From Kitasatospora setae KM-6054 (lineage in GTDB: Bacteria; Actinomycetota; Actinomycetes; Streptomycetales; Streptomycetaceae), in NCBI RefSeq assembly GCF_000269985.1, contig NC_016109.1, positions 6,537,001 through 6,601,000 of the forward strand: a stretch of DNA of 64,000 bases, in the 5' to 3' direction. The notes beneath the pieces were generated by a model that saw nothing but the letters and a program-made list of their open reading frames with translations, was not told the DNA's origin and made no database searches. A program made the translations under genes and the position numbers. Below are positions 8,887 through 16,647 of the stretch, piece by piece (position 1 is the first letter of the stretch; each line of letters begins with the position of its first letter).

Positions 8887-10283
8887 TGCCGGAGACCGAG
8901 CCCTACCCGCTGGACGCGCTGGGCCCCCGGGGCCCGTACCGCGCCCGCAACCGCGAGACCGTCACCGACACCGCCGGCCGGACCGTCGCCGAACTCAGCC
9001 TGGTGCCGAGGCTGTTCGTCACCCGGGCGCTCACCGCCCTGCACCGGGCGACCCCGCTGCCGGCCGAGCGGCGGCTCGCCGCGCTGGCCCGCGCGGCCGC
9101 CCTGTTCCGCGACGGCGAGGTGCACGGGCTCGGCTACGAGCGGTACGAGCGCACCGTCGCCCGGGTCTCCGGGATCCCGCTGCCCGCCGTGCGCTCCGCC
9201 GCCGACGAGATCGCCGACTCGGCCCGCCGCGCCCTGGCCGGGGCCTACGGCGCGCTGCCCGGCGGCGCCGTGCTGGACTGGCGGGACGCGCGCACCCGCA
9301 CCGGCAGCGCGGTGTGGACCCGGCGCGGCGAGGTGCTCGCCGTGAACGCGGCGGGCAACCACCCGGCGCCGCACGCCCTCTGGCTGGAGGCCCTCGCGCT
9401 GGGCTTCCGGGTCGCGATCCGGCCCTCGCGCCGGGAGCCGTTCACCCCGCACCGGCTGGTCGCCGCGCTGCGCGCGGCCGGGTTCGGCGAGGACCACGTG
9501 GTGCTGCTGCCCACCGACCACGCGGTGGCCGGCGAGCTGATCACCGGCGCCGACCTGTCGCTGGTGTACGGCGGCGACGAGGTCGTCCGCCGGTACGCCG
9601 GCGACCCCGGCGTCCTGGTGCAGGGGCCGGGCCGGGCGAAGATCCTGCTGACCGCCGGGACGGACTGGCGGGCCCACCTGGACACCATCGTGGACTCGAT
9701 CGCGCACCACGGCGGCGTGAAGTGCGTCAACGCGACCGCCGTCCTGGTCGAGGGCGATCCGGCACCGGTGGCCCGGGCGCTGGCCGAGCGCCTCGCCGCG
9801 CTGCCCAGCCTGCCGGCCGACGACGAGAAGGCCGGACTGCCCGTGCAGCCGCTGGAGCGGGCGCGGGCCCTCGAACGGCACCTGCTGGAGCGGGCCCAGG
9901 GCACCACCGCGCACCTCGGCGGCGCGGGCATCGTGGACGAGCTCTCCGACGGCCAGGCCGTGCTGCGCCCGGCCGTCTTCGAGGTGCCGCACCTCCGGGG
10001 CGGCTGGCACACCGCCGAACTGCCCTTCCCCTGCGTGTGGGTGGCGCCCTGGACCCGGGCCGACGGGGCCGCCGCGCTGAGCGACTCGCTCGTCGTCGGC
10101 GTGCTCGCCGACGGGGAGGTGCCGGACGCCGACGCCGACCTGATCGAGGACCTGGTCGCCGACCGGACCGTCGCCAACGTCTACGTCGGCGACCGCCCCA
10201 CCCACTGGATGGACCGCGGCGTGCCGCACGACGGCTACCTCGGCGAGTTCCTGATGCGCAGCAAGACCGTCATCCGTGGCTGA
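8886..10283 (+). CDS. Acyl reductase, LuxC/GriC-like aldehyde dehydrogenase-fold protein
   Basis: 465 residues of the LuxC acyl-CoA reductase branch of the aldehyde dehydrogenase superfamily. The catalytic cysteine is probably the one in HHGGVKCVNATAV (about residue 280), and an NAAGNHPAPHALW segment lies near residue 155 in the nucleotide-binding part. LuxC-type enzymes reduce an activated acyl group to an aldehyde with NADPH. Paired with the upstream LuxE-like protein it should release an aryl aldehyde, as GriC does with GriD. It overlaps the upstream stop by one base, and the aldo/keto reductase starts 50 bp downstream. Family is clear; substrate is inferred. Confidence 0.75.
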   Translation: MPETEPYPLDALGPRGPYRARNRETVTDTAGRTVAELSLVPRLFVTRALTALHRATPLPAERRLAALARAAALFRDGEVHGLGYERYERTVARVSGIPLPAVRSAADEIADSARRALAGAYGALPGGAVLDWRDARTRTGSAVWTRRGEVLAVNAAGNHPAPHALWLEALALGFRVAIRPSRREPFTPHRLVAALRAAGFGEDHVVLLPTDHAVAGELITGADLSLVYGGDEVVRRYAGDPGVLVQGPGRAKILLTAGTDWRAHLDTIVDSIAHHGGVKCVNATAVLVEGDPAPVARALAERLAALPSLPADDEKAGLPVQPLERARALERHLLERAQGTTAHLGGAGIVDELSDGQAVLRPAVFEVPHLRGGWHTAELPFPCVWVAPWTRADGAAALSDSLVVGVLADGEVPDADADLIEDLVADRTVANVYVGDRPTHWMDRGVPHDGYLGEFLMRSKTVIRG

Positions 10284-10332
10284 GCGGGGCCGTGCGCCCG
10301 CAGCCGACCATTCCGATCCCAAGGAGCAGATC

Positions 10333-11292
10333 GTGTCCTCTGATGACGCAGTCGTCGGTACCGCGCCCGCGGCGGCGGCGGGGGAGTTCGCCCTGGGCGG
10401 CGAACTCGTCATCCACCGGATGGGGTTCGGGGCCATGCAGCTCCCCGGCCCCGGCGTCTGGGGCCCGCCGAAGGACCGCGCCCGGGCGGTCGGGGTGGTC
10501 CGGCGCGCGGTGGAGCTGGGCGTCAACCACATCGACACCAGCGACTACTACGGCCCGTACGTCGCGAACGAGATCATCCGCGAGGCCCTCCACCCCTACG
10601 ACGACGACCTGATCCTGGTGACGAAGGTCGGCGCCCTCCGCACCCCGGAGAAGGCCTGGCCGGCGGCGCTCAAGCCGGAGCAGCTGCGCCGGGCCGTCTA
10701 CGACAACCTCCGCGGCCTGGGCCGCGACCACCTCGACGTGGTGAACCTGCGGATCGTCGAGGAGGGCGGCGGCCTCGGCCCGGAGGACTCGATCGCCGAA
10801 CCCTTCGGCGCGCTCGCCGAACTGCGCGAGCAGGGCCTGATCCGGCACCTCGGGGTCAGCAACGTCACCGCCGGGCAGCTGGCCGAGGCCCGCGGGATCG
10901 CCCCGGTGGTCTGCGTGCAGAACGAGTACAACGTGCTGCGGCGCCGCGACGAGGACATCGTGCGGACCTGCGCCGAGGCGGGGATCGCGTTCATGCCCTT
11001 CTTCCCGCTGGGGACGTTCACCCTCCAGCACGAGAAGGACGTCGCGACGGACACCAAGGTGCCGCAGCAGGTGCCGCTGGAGGCCCAGGCGATCCACGCC
11101 GTGGCCCGGCGCCGGGGCGCCACCCCCTACCAGGTGGCCCTCGCCTGGCTGTTGCAGCACTCCGCGAACATCTGCTGCATCCCCGGCACCTCCAGCGCCG
11201 ACCACCTGGAGGAGAACGTCGCGGCGGCGGCCCTGCGGCTGACCGAGGTCGACGTGAAGGAACTGGACGCGCTCCACGGCGGCGCCGCGTGA
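10333..11292 (+). CDS. Aldo/keto reductase
   Basis: 319 residues with the aldo/keto reductase barrel. Asp and Tyr of the catalytic tetrad lie in HIDTSDYYG and the Lys in LVTKVG. The usual His position reads VVNLRI, a substitution found in some actinobacterial members of this family. The enzyme would use NADPH to reduce aldehydes or ketones, and directly after an aryl aldehyde-forming pair it could make the benzylic alcohol. The GTG at 10333 is chosen because AAGGAG lies six bases upstream; an in-frame GTG at 10276 would add 19 residues and overlap the LuxC-like gene. Its stop overlaps the cupin start (GTGA). Confidence 0.85.
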   Translation: MSSDDAVVGTAPAAAAGEFALGGELVIHRMGFGAMQLPGPGVWGPPKDRARAVGVVRRAVELGVNHIDTSDYYGPYVANEIIREALHPYDDDLILVTKVGALRTPEKAWPAALKPEQLRRAVYDNLRGLGRDHLDVVNLRIVEEGGGLGPEDSIAEPFGALAELREQGLIRHLGVSNVTAGQLAEARGIAPVVCVQNEYNVLRRRDEDIVRTCAEAGIAFMPFFPLGTFTLQHEKDVATDTKVPQQVPLEAQAIHAVARRRGATPYQVALAWLLQHSANICCIPGTSSADHLEENVAAAALRLTEVDVKELDALHGGAA

Positions 11293-11789
11293 GCCTGGGC
11301 TTCTTCGCGGGTCAGAACAGGAACGAGGTCGTCATCGTCCCTCCCGGGGAGGGGCCGAGCCGGTGGGCGTTCGGCGACCGGTACACCGTCAAGTCCGGTG
11401 AGCACAACACCGGGAAGTCGCTGTTCCTCGTCGAGGCGCTCGTCCCGGAGGGCGGCGGCCCGCCGCTGCACGTCCACCACTGGGAGGAGGAAGCCTTCTA
11501 CGTCCTGGAGGGCAGCGTCGAGTTCCGGGACCGCAACGGCCGGCACCAGGCCCCGGCGGGGAGCTTCGTCTTCGTGCCCCGGGGCACCGAGCACGCGTTC
11601 AAGAACACCTCCGAGGAACCGGCCAAGATGCTGTTCATCACGGTTCCCGGCGGCAAGGAGCGGTTCTTCCTGAACGTCGGCGTCCCCGCGGACGGCGACA
11701 CCCCGCCGCCCTCGGAGGAGCAGCGGCTCAGGGACGTGGCCTACGGCTACCAGGTGGGCCCCGAATTCGGTGACGAGTACCTGGAGTAG
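11289..11789 (+). CDS. Cupin-domain protein, quercetinase-like
   Basis: 166 residues forming a single cupin. The metal motif is PLHVHHWEEEAFYVLEG (about residues 58-74), with two His and a Glu in the first cupin motif, and PRGTEHAF provides the last His. Related proteins are dioxygenases, isomerases or small-molecule binders. The short length and single barrel do not by themselves show catalysis. GTG at 11289 overlaps the aldo/keto reductase stop, so it is cotranslated with the reduction genes. In an aminophenol pathway a ring-oxidising or cyclising role is possible but cannot be read from sequence. Confidence 0.8.
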   Translation: MSLGFFAGQNRNEVVIVPPGEGPSRWAFGDRYTVKSGEHNTGKSLFLVEALVPEGGGPPLHVHHWEEEAFYVLEGSVEFRDRNGRHQAPAGSFVFVPRGTEHAFKNTSEEPAKMLFITVPGGKERFFLNVGVPADGDTPPPSEEQRLRDVAYGYQVGPEFGDEYLE

Positions 11790-11809
11790 CCCCGTCACCG
11801 ACACCGCGA

Positions 11810-11877
11810 CGGCACGCACGCGCACAGGTACGCGCACGCGCGCAGGCACAGCCACACGCACACGCACACGCACGACA
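11810..11877. repeat. Alternating purine-pyrimidine (CA/CG) low-complexity tract
   Basis: The gap between the cupin and the FAD oxidase is mostly CAC/GCAC/GCG dinucleotide-like repeats. Alternating purine-pyrimidine tracts of this kind can adopt Z-DNA. It may be simple-sequence expansion in a 5' leader; no gene is supported here. Confidence 0.5.
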
Positions 11878-11904
11878 GATCAGATCGCCGATCCGGGAGT
11901 TTCC

Positions 11905-13626
11905 ATGTCGCACAACGGTAAGCAGCTCTCACGCCGCTCGGTCCTCGCCGCCACCGGCGCGGTGGCCGGCGCCTCCGCGCTCGGCGCCGCCGGGGCGGCC
12001 CCCGCCTCGGCCGCCCCGGCGGGGCCGGGCGGCGGGCCGGGCGGGGGCCCGGGCGGCCCGAAGCCGGGGCCGCAGGGCGTGGCCCCCTTCGCCGTCCCCG
12101 CGGTCCTCCCCGGGGACGCGCGCTACCCGGACCTCACGGTCGGCCTGAACCAGCGCTGGACCGCGTCGCCGAACCGGGTGCACCTGGTGTCCACCACCCA
12201 GCAGGTCGTCGCGGTCGTCGCGGAGGCCGCGGCGGCGGGCCGGCGGGTGTCGGTCCGCAGCGGCGGGCACTGCTACGAGGACTTCGCCTACAACGCGGCG
12301 GTCGAGGTGGTCGTCGACCTGTCCGAGATGAACCGGGTGTACTTCGACGCGGAGCGGAACGCGTTCGCGGTCGAGCCGGGAGCCGCGCTCGGCAAGGTCT
12401 ACGACCGGCTGTACCGCGGCTGGGGCGTGACCGTCCCCGGCGGCATGTGCTACTCGGTGGGCGCCGGCGGGCACGTGGCCGGCGGCGGCTGGGGGCTGCT
12501 GGCCCGCCGCGACGGCCTGATCGTGGACCACCTGTACGCGGTCGAGGTGGTGACGGTCGACGCCGCGGGGACCGCGAAGGCGGTGGTCGCCACCCGCGAC
12601 GACACCGGCCCGCTGCGGGAGCTGTGGTGGGCGCACACGGGCGGCGGCGGCGGAAGCTTCGGGATCGTCACCCGCTACTGGTTCCGCTCCCGGACGGCCA
12701 CCGGGACCAACCCGTCGGCCCTCCTGCCGAAGCCGCCGGCGGAGGTCCTGGTCAGCCTGCTGTCCTGGTCGTGGGCGAAGCTGACGCAGGCCGACTTCAC
12801 CACGCTGGTGCGCAACTTCGGCGCCTGGCACGAGGCCCACGGCGCCCCGGGGGACCACGGGGGGCTGTTCTCCTTCCTCACCCTGAACCACATATCGAAC
12901 GGCGAGGTCGCGCTGCTCACCCAACTGGCGGTGGACACCCCGAACCCGGAGGCCGTGCTCCAGGACTTCCTGGACCAGATCACCCAGGGCGTCTCCACCC
13001 CGCCCGAGACGCCGGCGCAGAACGGGAGCGCGGACGGCCCGCTCGGCAACTTCCTGGTGCCCCGGCGCTGGAGCTGGCTGAAGGCCACGCACTACCTCGG
13101 CACCAGCAACCAGGTGATGACCAACTCCGTGCTGCGCGGCGACGAGAAGTCCGCCTTCCACCACCGCGGCTACACCGACGCGCAGATCGCCGCCCTCTGG
13201 CAGCACCTGCGCTCCGACACCCTGGACAACCCGATGGCGCAGGTCGTCATGAGCTCCTACGGCGGCCAGGTCAACGCGCTGGGCTCCACGGCCACGGCGC
13301 ACGCGCACCGCGACTCGGTGTTCAAGGTGCTGTACCAGACCAACTGGACCGAGGCGGCGCACGACCAGGTCAACCTGGCCTGGCTGCGCGGCGTCTACCA
13401 GGCCGTGTACGCGGGGACGGGCGGCGTGCCGGTGTCCAACACCCAGACCTCCGGGTGCTTCGTGAACTACTGCGACATCGACCTCAACAGCCCGCAGTAC
13501 AACAGCTCCCCGGTGCCCTGGCACGACCTCTACTGGCGCGGCAACTACCCGCACCTCCAGCAGGTCAAGGCCCAGTGGGACCCGACGAACTTCTTCCGGC
13601 ACGGCCAGTCGGTCCGCCTCCCCTGA
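11905..13626 (+). CDS. Tat-exported FAD-linked oxidase, berberine-bridge-enzyme type
   Basis: 573 residues. The N-terminus has a twin-arginine signal (SRRSVLAATGAVAGA) and an Ala-rich cleavage region, then a Gly/Pro linker. The FAD-binding PCMH domain carries both bicovalent flavin anchors: His122 in RSGGHCYED and Cys182 in PGGMCYSVG, followed by GGHVAGGGWG. The C-terminus has FVNYCDIDLN and QVKAQWDPTNFFRHGQSV, typical of the BBE tail. Such enzymes catalyse two-electron oxidations of alcohols or phenols and cyclisations, often as late exported steps. Position at the end of the plus-strand operon suits a final oxidation outside the membrane. Substrate unknown. Confidence 0.9.
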   Translation: MSHNGKQLSRRSVLAATGAVAGASALGAAGAAPASAAPAGPGGGPGGGPGGPKPGPQGVAPFAVPAVLPGDARYPDLTVGLNQRWTASPNRVHLVSTTQQVVAVVAEAAAAGRRVSVRSGGHCYEDFAYNAAVEVVVDLSEMNRVYFDAERNAFAVEPGAALGKVYDRLYRGWGVTVPGGMCYSVGAGGHVAGGGWGLLARRDGLIVDHLYAVEVVTVDAAGTAKAVVATRDDTGPLRELWWAHTGGGGGSFGIVTRYWFRSRTATGTNPSALLPKPPAEVLVSLLSWSWAKLTQADFTTLVRNFGAWHEAHGAPGDHGGLFSFLTLNHISNGEVALLTQLAVDTPNPEAVLQDFLDQITQGVSTPPETPAQNGSADGPLGNFLVPRRWSWLKATHYLGTSNQVMTNSVLRGDEKSAFHHRGYTDAQIAALWQHLRSDTLDNPMAQVVMSSYGGQVNALGSTATAHAHRDSVFKVLYQTNWTEAAHDQVNLAWLRGVYQAVYAGTGGVPVSNTQTSGCFVNYCDIDLNSPQYNSSPVPWHDLYWRGNYPHLQQVKAQWDPTNFFRHGQSVRLP

Positions 13627-13638
13627 CCCGGCCTCCCC

Positions 13639-13683
13639 GGCGGGGCCTGCTCGGCGGGGCCCTTCCGCCGAGCAGGCCCCGCC
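13639..13683. terminator. Strong hairpin terminator, 19-bp stem
   Basis: Perfect 19-bp arms at 13639-13657 and 13665-13683 around a 7-base loop, starting 12 bp after the FAD-oxidase stop. No U-tract follows, as is common in actinomycetes. It would end the plus-strand operon. Confidence 0.85.
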
Positions 13684-13684
13684 G

Positions 13685-13720
13685 CGGACGCCCCGGGTTC
13701 GGCGGAACCCGGGGCGTCCG
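13685..13720. terminator. Second hairpin terminator, 16-bp stem
   Basis: Perfect 16-bp arms at 13685-13700 and 13705-13720 with a GGCG loop, one base after the previous hairpin and just beyond the convergent ArsR gene stop. It probably serves the minus-strand ArsR transcript. Confidence 0.8.
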
Positions 13721-13730
13721 CCCGTCGGGC

Positions 13731-14045
13731 TCAGCCCGGCTCCGGCACCGCCGCCGCGCGCAGCACGACGTCCAGCAGTCCGGGGAAGCGCTGTTCGAGG
13801 TCGTCGCGGCGCAGGGTCAGGGTGTACTCCCGCCCGACCGCCTCCTGCCGGATCAGCCCCCCCTCGCGCAGCACCCGCCAGTGGTGGGTGAGCGTCGAGC
13901 GGGGGACGCCGTCGAGCAGGCTCCCGCACGGCACGGGGCCGGACGCGGCGAGGACGCGCACCACCTGGAGCCGCATCGGGTTGCTCAACGCGGCGAACAC
14001 GTCTTCCAGTCGGATCTGGTCGGTCTTCGGGTGACGGAGTCCCAT
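13731..14045 (-). CDS. ArsR-family winged-helix regulator
   Basis: 104 residues of the ArsR/SmtB type: an N-terminal helix (LEDVFAALSNPMRLQVVRVL), a recognition region around LDGVPRSTLTHHWRVLREGG, and a beta-wing GLIRQEAVGREYTLTLRRDD. There are no paired cysteines where metal-sensing ArsR proteins carry them, so a small organic ligand or interaction partner is likelier than a metal. It is transcribed away from the FAD hydroxylase at 14322 and may control it and itself through the AT-rich palindrome between them. Ligand unknown. Confidence 0.85.
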   Translation of the reverse strand: MGLRHPKTDQIRLEDVFAALSNPMRLQVVRVLAASGPVPCGSLLDGVPRSTLTHHWRVLREGGLIRQEAVGREYTLTLRRDDLEQRFPGLLDVVLRAAAVPEPG

Positions 14046-14130
14046 GACGCCATCCTATGAACATGCGCGGACCGTGCCGACGCGGCGACGCTGGGTCACG
14101 GTCCGCCTTGCGGCCCCCTTGCTTTGATGG

Positions 14131-14150
14131 TACGAGTATATACGTAACGT
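14131..14150. promoter_or_regulatory. AT-rich palindromic promoter/operator candidate
   Basis: TACGAGTATATACGTAACGT stands out as AT-rich in a very G+C-rich gap between the divergent ArsR and hydroxylase genes. GTATATAC (14136-14143) is a perfect palindrome. It could be a -10 region or an ArsR operator. Confidence 0.4.
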
Positions 14151-14321
14151 TGGTCGGCGACGCGGACGGTGATCGACCCGTCGGCGCGCCCGACCCCGGC
14201 GGGGAGCGGCCGCGCTTCGCCGTCGCCGCCGCCCCCGCGCGGTCCGGACCCGGTGCCGTGGGGCCCGGTCCCGTGGGGCCCGGCCCGGGCGACCCGCTCG
14301 GCACGAAGGTGAGGAGACAGA

Positions 14322-15848
14322 GTGAACCAACGCCTGCCCCAGTCCGCGGACGAGCCGGTCACCTCCGAGGTGGTGATCGTGGGCGGCGGCCCGGTGGGGA
14401 TGCTGCTCGCCCACGAGTTGGCGCTCCAGGGCGTCCGGCCCCTGGTGCTGGAGAAGCTCCCGGTGCCCTCCGGGGTGTCGAAGGCCGGGACGCTGCACGC
14501 CCGCACCGTGGAGACCCTGCACCGGCGCGGGCTGCGCGAGGCCGTGCAGCCGCGCCCGGTGCGCGGCCGGCAGACCAGCGCCCCCTTCCACTTCGCCGGG
14601 ATGTTCGACATCGACCTCGCCGAGGTGAGCCAGGAGGGCCCCGTCATCGTCGGCAGCCCCCAGGCGTACGCCGAGCACGTCTTCGCCGAGCGGGCCGAGG
14701 CGCTGGGGGCGAGGATCCTGCGCGGCCAGGAGTGCACGGGCCTCCAGGACGAGGGGGACCGCGTCCGGGTGGAGCTCCAGGGCGCGGACGGGACCCGGCG
14801 GCAGGTCACCGCGCGCTGGGTGGTCGGCTGCGACGGGGTGCGCAGCGCCGTCCGCGGCGCCGCGGGGATCCCCTTCACCGGCACGCCCGCCACCGTGTCC
14901 GCGCTGATGGGGGAGGTGCGCCTGCTGGACCCGTGGAGCGCGCCGGCGGGCTGGCAGCGCACGCCGCGGGGCTGGACCCTGGTGTGGCTGAACCCGGTCG
15001 GGCACAGCCGGGTGTGCACCTACGACTTCCGCGGCCCCGCCGCGGACCGCCACGCGCCGGTGACCTTCGAGGAGTTGCGGGCGGAGACCGAGCGGATCGC
15101 CGGCCGCCCCGTGCCGATGGCGGACGCCCGCGACCTCACCAGGTTCAGCGACGCGGCGCTCCAGGCCGAGAGCTACCGCCGGGGCCGCGTCCTGCTGGCC
15201 GGGGACGCCGCCCACGCCCACTTCCCGATGGGCGGCCAGGGGTTGAACACCGGCCTCCAGGACGCCGTCAACCTGGGCTGGAAGCTCGCGGCCGAGGTCA
15301 AGGGCTGGGCGCCGCCCGGCCTGCTGGACAGCTACGACACCGAACGGCGCCCGGTGGCCGCGCGCGTCCTGTACAACGTGCGGGCCCAGGTGGCGCTCAT
15401 GCACCCGGGGGTGCTCACGGACTCGCTGCGGGAGCTGTTCCGCGAGACGATGCACCTGCCGCAGGTGAACCGCTTCCTCACCGGGATGATCAGCGGCGCC
15501 GACATCGGCTACGACGTGGGCCTCCCCGACGACGCCCTCGCCGGGACCTTCGCCCCGGACCTGCGGCTGAAGACCGCCCGGGGCTCCACCAGCCTCGCCG
15601 CCCTGCTGGCCGACGGACGGCCGCTGCTGATCCACACGGCCCAGGCGGCCGGGCCGGCCGAACTGCTCGCGCCGTGGTCCGACCGGCTGTCCGTCGTCGA
15701 GGTGGTGCCGGAGTCCGCCGCCGCTATGCAGGCCCAGGCGCTGCTGATCCGGCCGGACGGCTACGTCCTGTGGAGCGCGCCGGGACGGCGGGCGCGGACG
15801 TCGGGACTGGTCGAGGTGGCCGCGGAGTGGTTCGGCGAGCCGGCGTAG
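14322..15848 (+). CDS. FAD-dependent aromatic hydroxylase (PheA/TetX-like)
   Basis: 508 residues of the large group A flavin hydroxylases that include rifampicin monooxygenase and polyketide hydroxylases. It has GGGPVGMLLAHEL (about residues 22-34), GCDGVRSAVR (about 168-177) and AGDAAHAHFPMGGQGLNTGL (about 288-307), and ends with a thioredoxin-like C-terminal domain. The GTG at 14322 is preceded by GGTGAGGAGA. Neighbouring ArsR and TetR regulators and an exporter suggest either a tailoring step of the upstream pathway or inactivation of a toxic aromatic. Family certain; role inferred. Confidence 0.87.
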   Translation: MNQRLPQSADEPVTSEVVIVGGGPVGMLLAHELALQGVRPLVLEKLPVPSGVSKAGTLHARTVETLHRRGLREAVQPRPVRGRQTSAPFHFAGMFDIDLAEVSQEGPVIVGSPQAYAEHVFAERAEALGARILRGQECTGLQDEGDRVRVELQGADGTRRQVTARWVVGCDGVRSAVRGAAGIPFTGTPATVSALMGEVRLLDPWSAPAGWQRTPRGWTLVWLNPVGHSRVCTYDFRGPAADRHAPVTFEELRAETERIAGRPVPMADARDLTRFSDAALQAESYRRGRVLLAGDAAHAHFPMGGQGLNTGLQDAVNLGWKLAAEVKGWAPPGLLDSYDTERRPVAARVLYNVRAQVALMHPGVLTDSLRELFRETMHLPQVNRFLTGMISGADIGYDVGLPDDALAGTFAPDLRLKTARGSTSLAALLADGRPLLIHTAQAAGPAELLAPWSDRLSVVEVVPESAAAMQAQALLIRPDGYVLWSAPGRRARTSGLVEVAAEWFGEPA

Positions 15849-15859
15849 CGGACCCGCCC

Positions 15860-15907
15860 GGGCCGGCGGCCGGCCCGCTCTCCCCGAGCGCGGTCGGCCG
15901 CCGGCCC
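15860..15907. terminator. Hairpin between convergent hydroxylase and TetR genes
   Basis: Perfect 13-bp arms at 15860-15872 and 15895-15907 with a 22-base loop, 12 bp downstream of the hydroxylase stop. It is placed to terminate both convergent genes. Confidence 0.6.
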
Positions 15908-15913
15908 GGTCGG

Positions 15914-15965
15914 GCGCGGTCAGGCGGGCGCCCCGGGCCGGCGCGGTCAGGCGGGCGCCCCGGGC
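15914..15965. repeat. 25-bp tandem direct repeat at the TetR gene 3' end
   Basis: Two identical 25-bp copies at 15914-15938 and 15941-15965 (27-bp period). The second spans the TetR stop codon at 15947-15949, so the end of the gene including its stop has been duplicated. The period is a multiple of three and the reading frame is not disturbed. Confidence 0.75.
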
Positions 15966-16552
15966 GCGGGTCCCAGGCTCCGGATCGCGGCGTCGACCGC
16001 GGTGGTCAGCGGCCCGAGGTCGTGGCCGGCGCGCTCGCGCACCCGCAGCCCGAGCACCACGGTGAAGAGCAGTTCCGCGGTGGCGTCGAGGTCGAGGCCG
16101 GCGGGGAGTTCGCCGTGCTCGCGGCCCTCGGCCAGCAGCGAGCGCAGCGCCCGCCGGGTGGTCTCGAACGCGGCGTCGGTCCGCCGGCGGACCTGCTCGT
16201 CGGTGGTGCCGAGTTCGGTGGCCGTGTTGACCACGAAGCAGCCCAGGCCGCCCCGGCCGCCCGGCGGGCAGGTGACCAGCCACAGCATCCACTCCCGCAG
16301 CACCTCCCGGACCGGGCGGTCGCCCGCGTGCAGGCGCTCCCCGGCCTCGGCGGACTCGGTGGCCCGGTAGTGGTCCAGCGCGCGCAGGAACAGCGTGTGC
16401 TTGTCGGTGAAGGTCCGGTACAGGCTGCTGGGCGTGAGCCGCAGCTCCTCACCCAGGTCGCGCACCGAAGTGGCGTGGTAACCGCGTCTCCAGAACAGCT
16501 CGGTCGCCGAGGTGACCGCGTTCTGCTCGTCGAACTGTCGTGGGCGTGCCAT
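15947..16552 (-). CDS. TetR-family repressor of the adjacent MFS gene
   Basis: 201 residues. The N-terminal helix-turn-helix reads MARPRQFDEQNAVTSATELF then GYHATSVRDLGEELRLTPSS, like the AcrR/NemR-type regulators that respond to drugs or electrophiles. The C-terminal ligand domain includes PGGRGGLGCFVVNTATELG, typical of the TetR_C_16/NemR-like group, with a Cys that could sense electrophiles. It is divergent from the exporter at 16648, and two palindromic sites lie between the two starts, so autoregulation and exporter repression are likely. Ligand unknown. Confidence 0.88.
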   Translation of the reverse strand: MARPRQFDEQNAVTSATELFWRRGYHATSVRDLGEELRLTPSSLYRTFTDKHTLFLRALDHYRATESAEAGERLHAGDRPVREVLREWMLWLVTCPPGGRGGLGCFVVNTATELGTTDEQVRRRTDAAFETTRRALRSLLAEGREHGELPAGLDLDATAELLFTVVLGLRVRERAGHDLGPLTTAVDAAIRSLGPAPGAPA

Positions 16553-16574
16553 GTCCTCACCTTACCCAGCTTGT

Positions 16575-16627
16575 GAAGCGATCGCTCCCATACTAGGGTT
16601 CAGCTATTGGGAGCGATCGCTCCCAAT
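16575..16627. promoter_or_regulatory. Two TetR operator palindromes
   Basis: A perfect 22-bp palindrome occupies 16606-16627 with core GGGAGCGATCGCTCCC. A second, imperfect copy (GAAGCGATCGCTCCC) lies at 16575-16589. They share AGCGATCGCT and sit between the divergent TetR and MFS starts, covering the probable promoter region. This is the classical layout of a TetR-controlled efflux pair. Confidence 0.85.
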
Positions 16628-16647
16628 CGAACGAAGGGGGCGGTACG

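Noticed and set aside
7789-10283. Bioluminescence genes luxE/luxC
   Set aside because: No luxAB-like luciferase is present, and the neighbours are aminobenzoate genes. The GriD/GriC type fits better.
10276-10332. Upstream GTG start for the aldo/keto reductase
   Set aside because: It overlaps the LuxC-like gene but lacks a ribosome site, whereas GTG 10333 has AAGGAG six bases upstream.
11398-11789. Cupin as a 3-hydroxyanthranilate 3,4-dioxygenase
   Set aside because: The motif arrangement looks like a generic single-domain quercetinase-like cupin, and I cannot see the specific features of the dioxygenase family, so no such claim is made.
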